Assembly: GCA_943841885.1 (NCBI GenBank)
Contig: CALSZZ010000001.1
Span: forward strand, 453,156-517,155
Direction: 5' to 3'
Source: Candidatus Thalassarchaeaceae archaeon
GTDB taxonomy: Archaea; Thermoplasmatota; Poseidoniia; Poseidoniales; Thalassarchaeaceae
DNA: 64,000 nucleotides
Below the pieces are notes generated by a model. It worked only from the letters and a program-made list of their open reading frames with translations, had not been told where the DNA came from and ran no database searches. Numbering within the stretch: the stretch's first letter is position 1; every line of letters starts with the position of its first letter. Of the stretch, positions 1 to 8,073 are shown piece after piece. Position numbers and translations under genes: made by a program.

Positions 1-623
1 TTTGTCATTATAATTACATTTGTTGAATCACCAGGTGGCCTATATTCTGGTGCAATCCAAAATTCAGAAAAACCAGGAAGATTTGCAGGAGGGTTCTGGA
101 CATCGATCAGAAGAGGTTCGGATACTCCAGTATATGCTATATCATTAGATTCTTGAGATCGACCATGATTAATTTGGGCAAAGAGATTGTATTTTCCTCC
201 ATCTTCAGGAGCAAGTAATATCCATGTAAGAGTCAAAGAATTACTAGAAGAGACTGTGGATTCGACATAATTATTTATTCCTCCATTTGGATCCTGAATA
301 ATTTGCCAACCATAATCTGAGGGTTGATCTAGATTACCGTTTAATGAGCCTAAAAGAAAAATACCGACAATCCTATTATTTGACAAACTCATGTTACTGG
401 CAGTTACATGAACTGCTACGGCATTACTTGCATATACATTATTTTGAACCTCTAAAGATAATGTACCATCAGATTCTTGAGAAAGTGATGGGTCTCCATG
501 ACAAGAACCACCACAAGTAAAATCTCTATTATTATCTCCATTCCCTCCAGGATTTGCAACAGAGAAACTGGTAGATGATAATAGAATAAATATAATTACT
601 AAAATTACTAATTTGTTTCTCAT
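1..623 (-). CDS. Secreted protein with CxxxCH motif (partial, C-terminus outside window)
   Basis: Translating the minus strand from ATG 621-623 gives about 207 residues with no stop before the window edge. A hydrophobic signal peptide (about residues 4-22) is followed by a short Gly/Asn linker and a CGGSCHGDP motif near residue 36. The rest is a beta-rich, Ser/Thr/Asn-rich extracellular region. The start overlaps the stop of the upstream 889-residue gene (ATGA) and has a strong GGAGGA ribosome site at 631-636, so the two are co-transcribed. The CxxxCH spacing is not the classic CxxCH haem c site; it could be a variant haem site, a metal site or a disulphide. No enzymatic function can be assigned. 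The upstream gene and the COX1 N-terminus carry a similar Cys-Cys-His motif right after their signal peptides. Confidence 0.8.
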   Translation of the reverse strand, partial: MRNKLVILVIIFILLSSTSFSVANPGGNGDNNRDFTCGGSCHGDPSLSQESDGTLSLEVQNNVYASNAVAVHVTASNMSLSNNRIVGIFLLGSLNGNLDQPSDYGWQIIQDPNGGINNYVESTVSSSNSLTLTWILLAPEDGGKYNLFAQINHGRSQESNDIAYTGVSEPLLIDVQNPPANLPGFSEFWIAPEYRPPGDSTNVIIMT

Positions 624-3289
624 TTTCTTTTCCTCCTAATAGATAAATTAAGGCCTATACTGGATATTCCTATCAACATTAGAAGTACTGAAGAGATTAT
701 CGATATAAAGGAATTATCTGATTTATTTTGATTTATTGAATTGGCTGCTGAAGAAGCATCAATACTAATCATGTTATTATCGGGCGATATCCATACTACT
801 TCTTTACCATCTGAAAAAGTAGTAACTGCGTAATAAACTTCAGTTGCTACTGGTGCTTCTTCACTCCATGATTTATCACTAGTAAATGCAATTGGAGTCA
901 ATGGAGTCGGAATTGAATCTCCCCATTCTGGATATTCATCTAGGGGTGTGAGGCCAATTATAGAATCAATAGGACTTGTGGATCTATAAATGTTAAAATC
1001 TGTAGAAGGGCCATTCCATGACCATTCAAGATTAATATTTACTCCATCTAGATTAATTATTAAATTATCCACTGTATATATTGTATCTACGTTTATGATT
1101 GATTGAGTTGTATGAGATGATCCTAAATCATCAATAACAGTCAATTTTATATCATGCTGACCAGAATCCAAAAATATTTCAAAAACCTGTCCATATATTT
1201 CTTTATTATTGATTGTCCATATCCAAGAGTTGATCATACCATCCATATCTACAGAAGATGACGCGTTGAAAAGAGTCATTGAGCCAGGAATAAGAGATTT
1301 TGAAATATCATTCATTATCGCTTCAGGAGGCATATTTGAAATTACTACAGATTTAGATACTAAACTTGATAAACCAAATTGATCAGATGCTAGTACTGAA
1401 ACAGACCAAAATTGCCCCGGACTCAAGAGATTTTTAGGTACATGGCTTTGATTGTCTAATTCTGGAACATGGAATCCATTTCTTGACCAGGATATCGTAA
1501 AACTAATTTGATCATTATCAACATCTTTATATCCAATGATTAGTGTTAAATTATCAATAGAAAATATTTCATTAGTATCTTCAAAGGTGATTTCGTCCAT
1601 AGGACTAATCAATCCTAAATATCCAGATTTTAAGAAAATTATTGATTCTATTGGTGCAGCATTGTCTATCAAAATTGGAGTACTGATGAAAATTTCTCCA
1701 AAATCTTCTCCATCATTTGGCGTTATTTGAAAATTCCAAATCTGATTACGGCTAGTTAAGGATGATGGGATAGTAACCAAATTATCATAATCAGGTATCC
1801 AAATTCCATCTTTAAACCATTTTATTTGACTATTTGCCTCAGAGTCTCCATCTTCATCATATTGCTGCCAAGATATAGATATATTATCGGTAGTGGTTAT
1901 ATATTCGGAAGAAATTATCGATGAAATCACAACAGGAGGAGTATTATTAATAATAATATTAGCTGAATGGAACCAATCAGACCATGCCAACCCATCACTA
2001 ACTCTAATAGAAAAATTCCATACTTCATTCTTCTCTGTTGAAGAGTTAGAAATTATATGTAGATTATCTAAATCTGGCATGTATACTGTATTTTTATACC
2101 AAATTATTTCAGTATTTTGTATTTGATCGCCATCATCATCTAAATAATCAAATGATAAAAAAATATTATCATTAGTTCTAATACTAGAATCAGAAAACTC
2201 TACGTTGATTGTTGGTGGTGTATTTGAGCTACCAATAATAATCAAATTACTCCATACCGTTTCTCCAAAATCAATACCATCATATGGAGTGATTGAAACT
2301 TGCCAAGTATCTCCATATCTAATCATTAAACTAGAAATATTGACTATATTATCGATTTCATTTTGTCTCACTCCATCAAGATACCAATGAATTTCATGCT
2401 CCTGGCCTAAGTCATTATCCAAATCAAAATATTCATAATTCAATATTAAATTATCATCATCATTTGGATTTTCAGGATTTATATTAATTTCCGATATAGA
2501 TGGAGGAGAATTATTTATTTCTACAGGTCCTTCTGAAATAATTTCTCCAAAATCAATACCATCACTAGGGGTTATTGCAACCTCCCATAAATCTCCTTTT
2601 ACAATGAGGTTATTAGGTATTGAAGTCATATTATCTACATCAGGATGGCTGAGATTATTTATTTTCCAATTAATTTCAGTGCCTTGTTCTAAATCTCCAT
2701 CGGCATCGAAAAATGTGTAATTTATTGAAAGACCAGATGATTTTGTAGGATTTTGTGTGTTAAATGAAAGTGAAGATGCTTCCGGGGGAGTATTTTGACT
2801 ACTAGTTTCTAAAGATGTGAAGGGCGATATTGTACCCCAGGAATCGCCAGATGTTCCTCCGTTACCATTTGCAGATAATACAGCTAGTTCAAAGATAACA
2901 TTTCCTGAACCCGAAGATGGAGATTCCCAGTATAATCCCCATGACCTATAGTTGGATGTTGTATGAGTTGCTTGGTTAGCGGCAGAATTTATCTGAACAC
3001 TGCCTATACTTATCCCAGTAGAAAGAGTTCCTTGGCTAACTTCCAAGGAGAACCCTCCTTTGGACCCTGAAACTCCACCAGTAAGTCCTATCTGTATAGA
3101 ATAAGAAGTAGAGGGAGTATATGAGGAAGGAAAATTATGTGTTGGTGTCGTGGTTGTTGAAGATGAAGAGTGACAGCTGCATCCATTAGATGAATTAAAT
3201 TTACCATCTTCTTTTGCAATAACTGGACTGGAGAATGATAGTACCAAGATTAATAATATCATGATAGCCATGTTATTACGATGAATCAT
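620..3289 (-). CDS. Secreted, C-terminally anchored multidomain Ig/PKD-repeat protein with CxCH motif
   Basis: An 889-residue surface protein. A signal peptide spans about residues 7-25, followed by a G-C-S-C-H motif (C37, C39, H40) and a Gly/Ser-rich beta domain to about 165 that resembles the Reelin-like/choice-of-anchor V type domains which carry this motif. Then come about five degenerate repeats of roughly 95 residues, each with NTPP, D-x-DGD, E-I-x-W, DN and W-x-(5)-DG signatures, typical of Ig/PKD-like folds. A PKD domain lies near residues 650-725 and a fibronectin-III-like stretch follows. A transmembrane helix and a basic RRKRK tail end the protein, so it is probably held in the cytoplasmic membrane with the repeats outside. 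An adhesion or surface-layer role is inferred. It is divergent from the hydroxyacyl-CoA dehydrogenase gene and overlaps the next minus-strand gene by 4 bases. ATG at 3271 (M7) is an alternative start. Confidence 0.8.
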   Translation of the reverse strand: MIHRNNMAIMILLILVLSFSSPVIAKEDGKFNSSNGCSCHSSSSTTTTPTHNFPSSYTPSTSYSIQIGLTGGVSGSKGGFSLEVSQGTLSTGISIGSVQINSAANQATHTTSNYRSWGLYWESPSSGSGNVIFELAVLSANGNGGTSGDSWGTISPFTSLETSSQNTPPEASSLSFNTQNPTKSSGLSINYTFFDADGDLEQGTEINWKINNLSHPDVDNMTSIPNNLIVKGDLWEVAITPSDGIDFGEIISEGPVEINNSPPSISEININPENPNDDDNLILNYEYFDLDNDLGQEHEIHWYLDGVRQNEIDNIVNISSLMIRYGDTWQVSITPYDGIDFGETVWSNLIIIGSSNTPPTINVEFSDSSIRTNDNIFLSFDYLDDDGDQIQNTEIIWYKNTVYMPDLDNLHIISNSSTEKNEVWNFSIRVSDGLAWSDWFHSANIIINNTPPVVISSIISSEYITTTDNISISWQQYDEDGDSEANSQIKWFKDGIWIPDYDNLVTIPSSLTSRNQIWNFQITPNDGEDFGEIFISTPILIDNAAPIESIIFLKSGYLGLISPMDEITFEDTNEIFSIDNLTLIIGYKDVDNDQISFTISWSRNGFHVPELDNQSHVPKNLLSPGQFWSVSVLASDQFGLSSLVSKSVVISNMPPEAIMNDISKSLIPGSMTLFNASSSVDMDGMINSWIWTINNKEIYGQVFEIFLDSGQHDIKLTVIDDLGSSHTTQSIINVDTIYTVDNLIINLDGVNINLEWSWNGPSTDFNIYRSTSPIDSIIGLTPLDEYPEWGDSIPTPLTPIAFTSDKSWSEEAPVATEVYYAVTTFSDGKEVVWISPDNNMISIDASSAANSINQNKSDNSFISIISSVLLMLIGISSIGLNLSIRRKRK

Positions 3290-3344
3290 AATTAAGGCCG
3301 GAGGTGAAGTGACAAATAATATATTGTAATTTTTGATTGTTTAT

Positions 3345-3382
3345 CCGTTGAATATATGGGCATGATTGTCTTGGGTATAACA
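3345..3382 (+). promoter_or_regulatory. Putative archaeal promoter for a leaderless transcript
   Basis: A TATA-like GAATATATG element at about 3349-3357 lies roughly 28 bases upstream of the ATG at 3382. No ribosome site precedes that ATG. The geometry fits a leaderless mRNA starting at or next to the start codon. A second AT-rich TATA-like element near 3320-3330 could serve the divergent minus-strand gene. This rests on spacing and composition only. Confidence 0.4.
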
Positions 3383-5460
3383 TGCCTGCAATAGAAACAG
3401 TCGCGATAATTGGATCAGGAAACATGGGCTCAGGAATAGCACAAAAATCTGCACAAGAAGATTTTGACGTTCAAATGGTAGATAAGGAAGAAAAGTGGGT
3501 CAAAAGAGGTCAGGAAATTATCTCAAATTTATTAGATCAGGCATTGGAAAGGAGAATATTTAATAATCAACAAATTGACAAAATTAAATCTAGAATTAAA
3601 GGTGTTGTTGGAACAGAAAATATTAGTCCCAAAACAGACTTGGTTATCGAGGCTGTTTTTGAAGATTTTAATATTAAAAAAGAAGTTTTTTCAATATTGG
3701 ACAGTGTATGTAATGAAAATACTATTCTTGCAAGTAATACTTCTTCACTTTCAGTTAATGATTTGGCAAAGGCTACAAATAGGCCAGATCGTTTTGTTGG
3801 ATTGCATTTTTTTTACCATCCAGCAAAAAATAGATTAATAGAAATAATTCCTGCAGAAACAACTTCTGAACAAACTTTACAGGTAGTAGAAAATTATTGT
3901 AAAGCTATGGGTAAGGTCGTAATTGTATGTAAAGATAGACCTGGATTTGTAGTGAATAGATTTTTTGTCCCTTGGTTGAATGAGGCTTGTTTGTTATTAG
4001 AAGAAGGGATTGCATCAACATCACAAATAGATTCAATCGCATGCAATGCATTTGACATAGGAATTGGACCATTTGCATTAATGAATCTAACAGGGCCATC
4101 AATAGCACTTCATGCTACAGACTATCTAGCTGAGCAATTACATACCCCCAGATATAGAGGGGCATCTAATCTTAGAGAAATGGTTTCTAATAATGAGTTA
4201 TGGGAAATTGATGATAATACAGAATATGAAAAATCTATTGAAGAAATAGTAAAAAAAAGATTGTTTGGGCAGGTTTTTACAGTTGCTGCTCAGATTGTAG
4301 ATGAAGAAATATGCTCAAAAGAAGATGTCGATAGAGGCGCTAAGGTAGGACTTAGATGGAGTAAAGGGCCATTTGAGATGGTCAATGAAATGGGAATATA
4401 TAAAGTTTTCAATATATCAGAAGAATATTGTAAACTAGCCAATATGGATATTCCCGTTGTACTACAAAAACAAAAAGAAATAGATATGGCATTTGATTTC
4501 TCTTATGTGGACATCAAAATTGAAAATGAAATTGCCACTGTTGTACTTAATCGTCCTGAAGCAATGAATGCACTAAATGTGGATTTAGTTAATGAATTAG
4601 GATTAAAAATAGATCAATTGAATAACAGAGATGATATTAGTACTATTGTCATAGAAGGCTCAGGAAAAGCATTTGTTGCAGGAGCAGATGTTAAATTTTT
4701 TGTGGATAAAATTAGAGATAATTCATTCAAAGAAATCTATGATTTTACTGCACATGGGCATAATGTGTTGGCTAAGATAGAAAATAGTCCAAAAATAACC
4801 ATTGCACTGACAACTGGATTATCACTAGGAGGAGGATTGGAACTTGCTCTTTCTTGTGATTACAGAATTGGTACAAATAAAACTCAAATGCGTTTTCCAG
4901 AAACTAACATAGGAATTTACCCTGGACTTGGAGGGACGCAAAGAACTGTTGGAATATGTGGTATAGAGGTTGCCAGATATGCTGTTTTGGCAGGAAATTT
5001 TCTAAATGCAGAAACTGCAAAGGCATTTGGGATGATTACAGACCTTGTAGATCAGAATGATGTTTTGAATACAATAAACAAAATAGTATTGAAAGGAAAA
5101 CCCAATAACAAATATGGTAGTCAACAGATAGATAACGATAATAGTATTGTTACTTTTGCTAAGGGATTTTATTCAGATATTAACATTAAGGAGATTCTAG
5201 AAGGGGGTAAACCAAAAAATATTATGCAACTAGATGAAAAAATGGTTTTAAGGCAAATGAAGTTATTATCTTATACTGCTCCAATAGCCCTTAGAACCGC
5301 TGCAGAATTATTAGAGATTGCTAATACTGATAACATTTCATTAACAGAAGGATTATTGCAAGAACTAAATTATCTAGAAGAGATATTCTCTACAAAAGAT
5401 GCACTTGAAGGTCTTTCGTCTTTGATTGAGGGAAGAAGACCTAATTATACCGATTGTTGA
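3382..5460 (+). CDS. Fused 3-hydroxyacyl-CoA dehydrogenase / enoyl-CoA hydratase
   Basis: A bifunctional 692-residue enzyme of beta-oxidation-type chemistry: hydration of an enoyl-CoA and NAD-dependent oxidation of the 3-hydroxyacyl-CoA. Residues 1-370 are the dehydrogenase, with the Rossmann motif GSGNMG at 11-16, catalytic-type H142 in LHFF and E154 in LIEII, and the C-terminal dimerisation domain. From about 374 a crotonase domain follows, with GGGLELAL (E487) and RFPETNIG (E507). These are 20 residues apart, as are the two catalytic glutamates of enoyl-CoA hydratases. Dehydrogenase-first order is the arrangement known in archaea such as Sulfolobales and Archaeoglobus, and the reverse of bacterial FadB. 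The loop after the catalytic His reads FFYHP rather than FFNP. The gene stands alone with a leaderless-type promoter. The substrate cannot be told from sequence: fatty acids, crotonyl-CoA or amino-acid breakdown products are all possible. Confidence 0.93.
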   Translation: MPAIETVAIIGSGNMGSGIAQKSAQEDFDVQMVDKEEKWVKRGQEIISNLLDQALERRIFNNQQIDKIKSRIKGVVGTENISPKTDLVIEAVFEDFNIKKEVFSILDSVCNENTILASNTSSLSVNDLAKATNRPDRFVGLHFFYHPAKNRLIEIIPAETTSEQTLQVVENYCKAMGKVVIVCKDRPGFVVNRFFVPWLNEACLLLEEGIASTSQIDSIACNAFDIGIGPFALMNLTGPSIALHATDYLAEQLHTPRYRGASNLREMVSNNELWEIDDNTEYEKSIEEIVKKRLFGQVFTVAAQIVDEEICSKEDVDRGAKVGLRWSKGPFEMVNEMGIYKVFNISEEYCKLANMDIPVVLQKQKEIDMAFDFSYVDIKIENEIATVVLNRPEAMNALNVDLVNELGLKIDQLNNRDDISTIVIEGSGKAFVAGADVKFFVDKIRDNSFKEIYDFTAHGHNVLAKIENSPKITIALTTGLSLGGGLELALSCDYRIGTNKTQMRFPETNIGIYPGLGGTQRTVGICGIEVARYAVLAGNFLNAETAKAFGMITDLVDQNDVLNTINKIVLKGKPNNKYGSQQIDNDNSIVTFAKGFYSDINIKEILEGGKPKNIMQLDEKMVLRQMKLLSYTAPIALRTAAELLEIANTDNISLTEGLLQELNYLEEIFSTKDALEGLSSLIEGRRPNYTDC

Positions 5461-5550
5461 TTATTTTCTACTATATTGTCTTGGCCACACAGGTGCTCTA
5501 TATTCAGCTATGGCGGCAATAGTTAATTCTTTTAATCTACTTAAATTCAA
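5461..5550 (-). CDS. Possible 29-residue small protein (TTG start)
   Basis: On the minus strand a 29-codon frame starts at TTG 5548-5550 and ends with TAA directly after the stop of the plus-strand enzyme gene. A strong ribosome site (AGGAGGATTA, complement of 5554-5563) lies at suitable spacing. The peptide is basic and ends in WPRQYSRK. It resembles nothing I can name. Support is the ribosome site, the tandem partner just upstream, and the lack of any other gene here. A decayed gene fragment is the main alternative. Confidence 0.35.
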   Translation of the reverse strand: MNLSRLKELTIAAIAEYRAPVWPRQYSRK

Positions 5551-5552
5551 TT

Positions 5553-5618
5553 TTAATCCTCCTTAAATTCACTTTCTTCAAATACTTCTGCCATCCATTT
5601 TTCCAATAATTTGTCCAC
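5553..5618 (-). CDS. Possible 21-residue acidic small protein (GTG start)
   Basis: On the minus strand a 21-codon frame runs from GTG 5616-5618 to TAA 5553-5555. It is preceded at nine bases by AAGGAG (complement of 5628-5633). The product is acidic (EVFEESEFKED at the end). Its stop lies within the ribosome site of the next tiny frame, an arrangement typical of translationally coupled genes. No homology is recognised. Confidence is low because frames this short arise by chance. Confidence 0.3.
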   Translation of the reverse strand: MDKLLEKWMAEVFEESEFKED

Positions 5619-5706
5619 TATTTTCAACTCCTTATTCAGTGTTATTTATACATTAAACCACTGAGATTATGTATATTAATTCAGTAGTATTCAGGTACAC
5701 AGCGAG

Positions 5707-5721
5707 GTGTAATTTATACAC
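5707..5721. promoter_or_regulatory. Perfect inverted repeat upstream of HxlR-type regulator
   Basis: GTGTA-ATTTA-TACAC is a perfect 5+5 inverted repeat with a 5-base spacer, ending 27 bases before the ATG of the HxlR-family gene. Regulators of this family bind short palindromes as dimers and often autoregulate. A weaker ATACAT...ATGTAT pair lies further upstream, at about 5650-5675. Use as an operator is inferred from symmetry and position. Confidence 0.4.
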
Positions 5722-5748
5722 TAGATGGTTCTGGAGTAACTAGATAAT

Positions 5749-6207
5749 ATGTTAAAAGAACCAATGAAAATTACAAATTCAGATTATGAAATAATCGATG
5801 AGGCGATAAAAGATGTTAAGAATAGTGGTACTACGATAAGAAAAACCTTTGCACCATATAATGAAAATGGAGAATATGATATTGAGTGGGAAGTTGGTGC
5901 AGCAGTTGAGGCTTTTTCTAGTTTCAGTTCACGTTGGAGTATTGAAATTCTAGCAGCACTATATATTGCTGGTGATCGTAGATTTAATGAAATGCGTAAT
6001 TTATTAAAAGGGATAAGTAGCAGAACGTTATCTGATAAATTGACTAATTGTACCGAAATGGGATTGGTAAATAGGATTGTTGACGAAGGACCGCCAATTA
6101 GAGTTAGATACCAACTAACTGAACATGGAAGAAATGCTGGAAGATTATTGAGTCCACTTGTAGCTTATATGAAAATTCAACAAGGAAGAGTAATAATAGA
6201 TAAGTAA
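5749..6207 (+). CDS. HxlR-family winged-helix transcriptional regulator
   Basis: A 152-residue protein. About residues 50-145 match the HxlR fold: a helix with RWSIEIL, then RFNEMRNLLKGISSRTLSDK (recognition helix region), GLV.R, and the wing RVRYQLTEHG. The family binds DNA as dimers and often senses electrophiles or redox state through an N-terminal cysteine. Here the only cysteine is in the LTNCTEMG segment, so the classical N-terminal sensing cysteine is missing. The N-terminal 45 residues are an extension beyond the usual 100-120 residue family length. It is the first of three consecutive winged-helix genes. A perfect palindrome just upstream suggests autoregulation. The start could also be the second ATG at 5764. 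Confidence 0.85.
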   Translation: MLKEPMKITNSDYEIIDEAIKDVKNSGTTIRKTFAPYNENGEYDIEWEVGAAVEAFSSFSSRWSIEILAALYIAGDRRFNEMRNLLKGISSRTLSDKLTNCTEMGLVNRIVDEGPPIRVRYQLTEHGRNAGRLLSPLVAYMKIQQGRVIIDK

Positions 6208-6273
6208 GAGAATTGAGCATAAATGACTCAAGAGACCATGTACACTTAAAGGTCATAATGTAGGGATTTCGAC

Positions 6274-6927
6274 GTGGCTTTGCTAGAGCAGTGGCGTAGA
6301 ACCTATCCCGTTACTACAGATATTTTTACTGCAATACTAGGTGGAACATTGGGAATTGGGTCTATATTACCATTTCTTGCACCTCCCGTGATGCAAGGAA
6401 CAATAATAGCACCTAGGGAGTCTTATGAACATCCATTAAGAAGTAGAATTATTTCTACACTTGTAAAATCTCCTGGGATACATTTTAGAGAATTACAAAG
6501 ACAATTAGATGCAGCAAATGGTACACTTAGGCACCATTTAAGAGTTTTAACGAATGAAAAGTCGGTTACTATAGTATCTGTGAATGGTAGGACTTGTTAC
6601 TATGCTGGAGCACCTGCACAAGTCGAAATATTAGAAGGAACAGGAGTTACCGATGAATATAAGGCGGCTTCGATGTTACCAGTGGGCTTATCTGGAGTTC
6701 AGAAAAGTATAGTAAAACAATTATCAAATTCGCCTGAACCAGTATCCCAAGCTCAACTTGCTAGAGATTTGGGCCGATCACGCGCTTCAGTACACTCAGC
6801 CATTACTGTACTTAGAAATAGAGGTATATTGACTGAAGCAGGTATCTCTCTTGCACCTCACATTAATGCGTTACATAAATCTAAAGTTGATTATCCGTGG
6901 CTAGGGATTCGTCAAGAATTAGCATAA
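6274..6927 (+). CDS. Dual winged-helix protein with N-terminal hydrophobic segment
   Basis: A 217-residue protein starting at GTG. Residues about 14-40 are hydrophobic and Gly/Pro-rich (TDIFTAILGG...ILPFLAPP) and could be a membrane helix or hairpin. A first winged-helix domain spans about 50-110 (HPLRSRIISTL, HFRELQRQL, GTLRHHLRVL). A second spans about 145-195 (VQKSIVKQL, SQAQLARDLGRSRASVHSAI, LRNRGILTEAG). The architecture suggests a membrane-tethered DNA-binding regulator. Predicted membrane-bound wHTH proteins are common in euryarchaea, but targets are unknown. It lies between the HxlR gene and a third HTH gene, all on the same strand with short gaps. The membrane assignment is an inference from hydrophobicity. 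Confidence 0.75.
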   Translation: MALLEQWRRTYPVTTDIFTAILGGTLGIGSILPFLAPPVMQGTIIAPRESYEHPLRSRIISTLVKSPGIHFRELQRQLDAANGTLRHHLRVLTNEKSVTIVSVNGRTCYYAGAPAQVEILEGTGVTDEYKAASMLPVGLSGVQKSIVKQLSNSPEPVSQAQLARDLGRSRASVHSAITVLRNRGILTEAGISLAPHINALHKSKVDYPWLGIRQELA

Positions 6928-6948
6928 ATATACTTCAAAACAAAGCCA

Positions 6949-8073
6949 ATGCTCTTGAGCCGTGCAATATTCGAGTGCTTTGTGATTAGACTAAACATTA
7001 TTGAGAAGTCTATGCCAACCGGCAGTAAAGATCCCGATATTCTTCTCAGTTGGATTTTAGATTCATTAGGATTGGTAAAGCGAAAGATAGAATCCTGGGG
7101 CGATGAAAAGGAATTTGGAGCTTTACATAGAATAATGTCAGATGCATTATTACTAGAACCATTGAAAGGATGGGATATTAAAACGCTCGGAGACGTGTGT
7201 GGACTTTCTCAAACAGGAATGCATCATCAAATGTTAAAGTTAAAGGAATCTGGATTGGTATCCTCAGAAAATAATGGAAGATGGCACATCTATGTTTTAA
7301 GAGGAGGTTCAATAACTGCCGCTATAAATTTATTAGCCGCTCAGTCTAAGGGAATAATTGAATTAAGACTAAAAGAATTAGGCCATCACATAAAAGACTC
7401 TGACAGAAGAATGAAAATTCCCAGTGAATTAATGGATACTAATTTTAAAATTAAGATATCTGAACCCTCTGCAACAAAAAATAATGAAGATAGATTTGAT
7501 GCTTTAATAGATGATTTAGGATTAAATGGTGATAGGGCTAAAGATAATGATGATTTAGCAAAGAGGATTTTTATTGAATTGTCAAAAAGTAGTGATCCGA
7601 TAACAATTCTTTCTCTGTCAGATAAATTATCAGAATCGAGGTCGAGAATTAAAAGAACAATAGATAGATTTCGAAATTCGAATATCGCCGAGAGAGTACC
7701 AATGTTAGATCGTATAGCTCAAGATATTTACATTGGAATAATGAGACAATATAATGCGAGAGGGAAAGAATGGTTGTTTAATAGAGGTGGTTTTGGAAGG
7801 ATTGATGATAAAATTGCATTAGAATTGATCGATGGTATAGAAGAAAAGAGTTTGGATAGTACTAAAGTTAAACAAATATTAAATCCCTTATCAATAGAAA
7901 AACAAAAAATATTACTTAATACTTTAGGAGGTAGAATGCCCTATGGCTATAGAATAAAAGGTTCTAGCGGAGATGATGTAAAAGAGAATGTAATGAGAAG
8001 CGTAGATAGATCTTTACTCAGGATAAAAACCGTTGCAGAGAGACTTGATAAGGTAATACCCAAAGATGTTTAA
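6949..8073 (+). CDS. ArsR-like winged-helix protein with long C-terminal region
   Basis: A 374-residue protein. About residues 60-125 form an ArsR/MarR-like winged helix (IMSDALLLEPL, DIKTLGDVCGLSQTGMHHQM, LKESGLV, wing ending in WHIYVLRGG). A second HTH-like stretch is visible near 205-250 (FIELSKSSDPITILSLSDKL, SRSRIKRTIDRF). The C-terminus is helical and basic, with no recognisable ligand domain. The translation start is uncertain: ATG 6949 has a TATA-like stretch too close upstream, while ATG 7012 gives a shorter protein beginning MPTGSKD. Its stop shares the four bases TTAA with the stop of the convergent dus gene. Function beyond DNA binding is unknown. Confidence 0.7.
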   Translation: MLLSRAIFECFVIRLNIIEKSMPTGSKDPDILLSWILDSLGLVKRKIESWGDEKEFGALHRIMSDALLLEPLKGWDIKTLGDVCGLSQTGMHHQMLKLKESGLVSSENNGRWHIYVLRGGSITAAINLLAAQSKGIIELRLKELGHHIKDSDRRMKIPSELMDTNFKIKISEPSATKNNEDRFDALIDDLGLNGDRAKDNDDLAKRIFIELSKSSDPITILSLSDKLSESRSRIKRTIDRFRNSNIAERVPMLDRIAQDIYIGIMRQYNARGKEWLFNRGGFGRIDDKIALELIDGIEEKSLDSTKVKQILNPLSIEKQKILLNTLGGRMPYGYRIKGSSGDDVKENVMRSVDRSLLRIKTVAERLDKVIPKDV

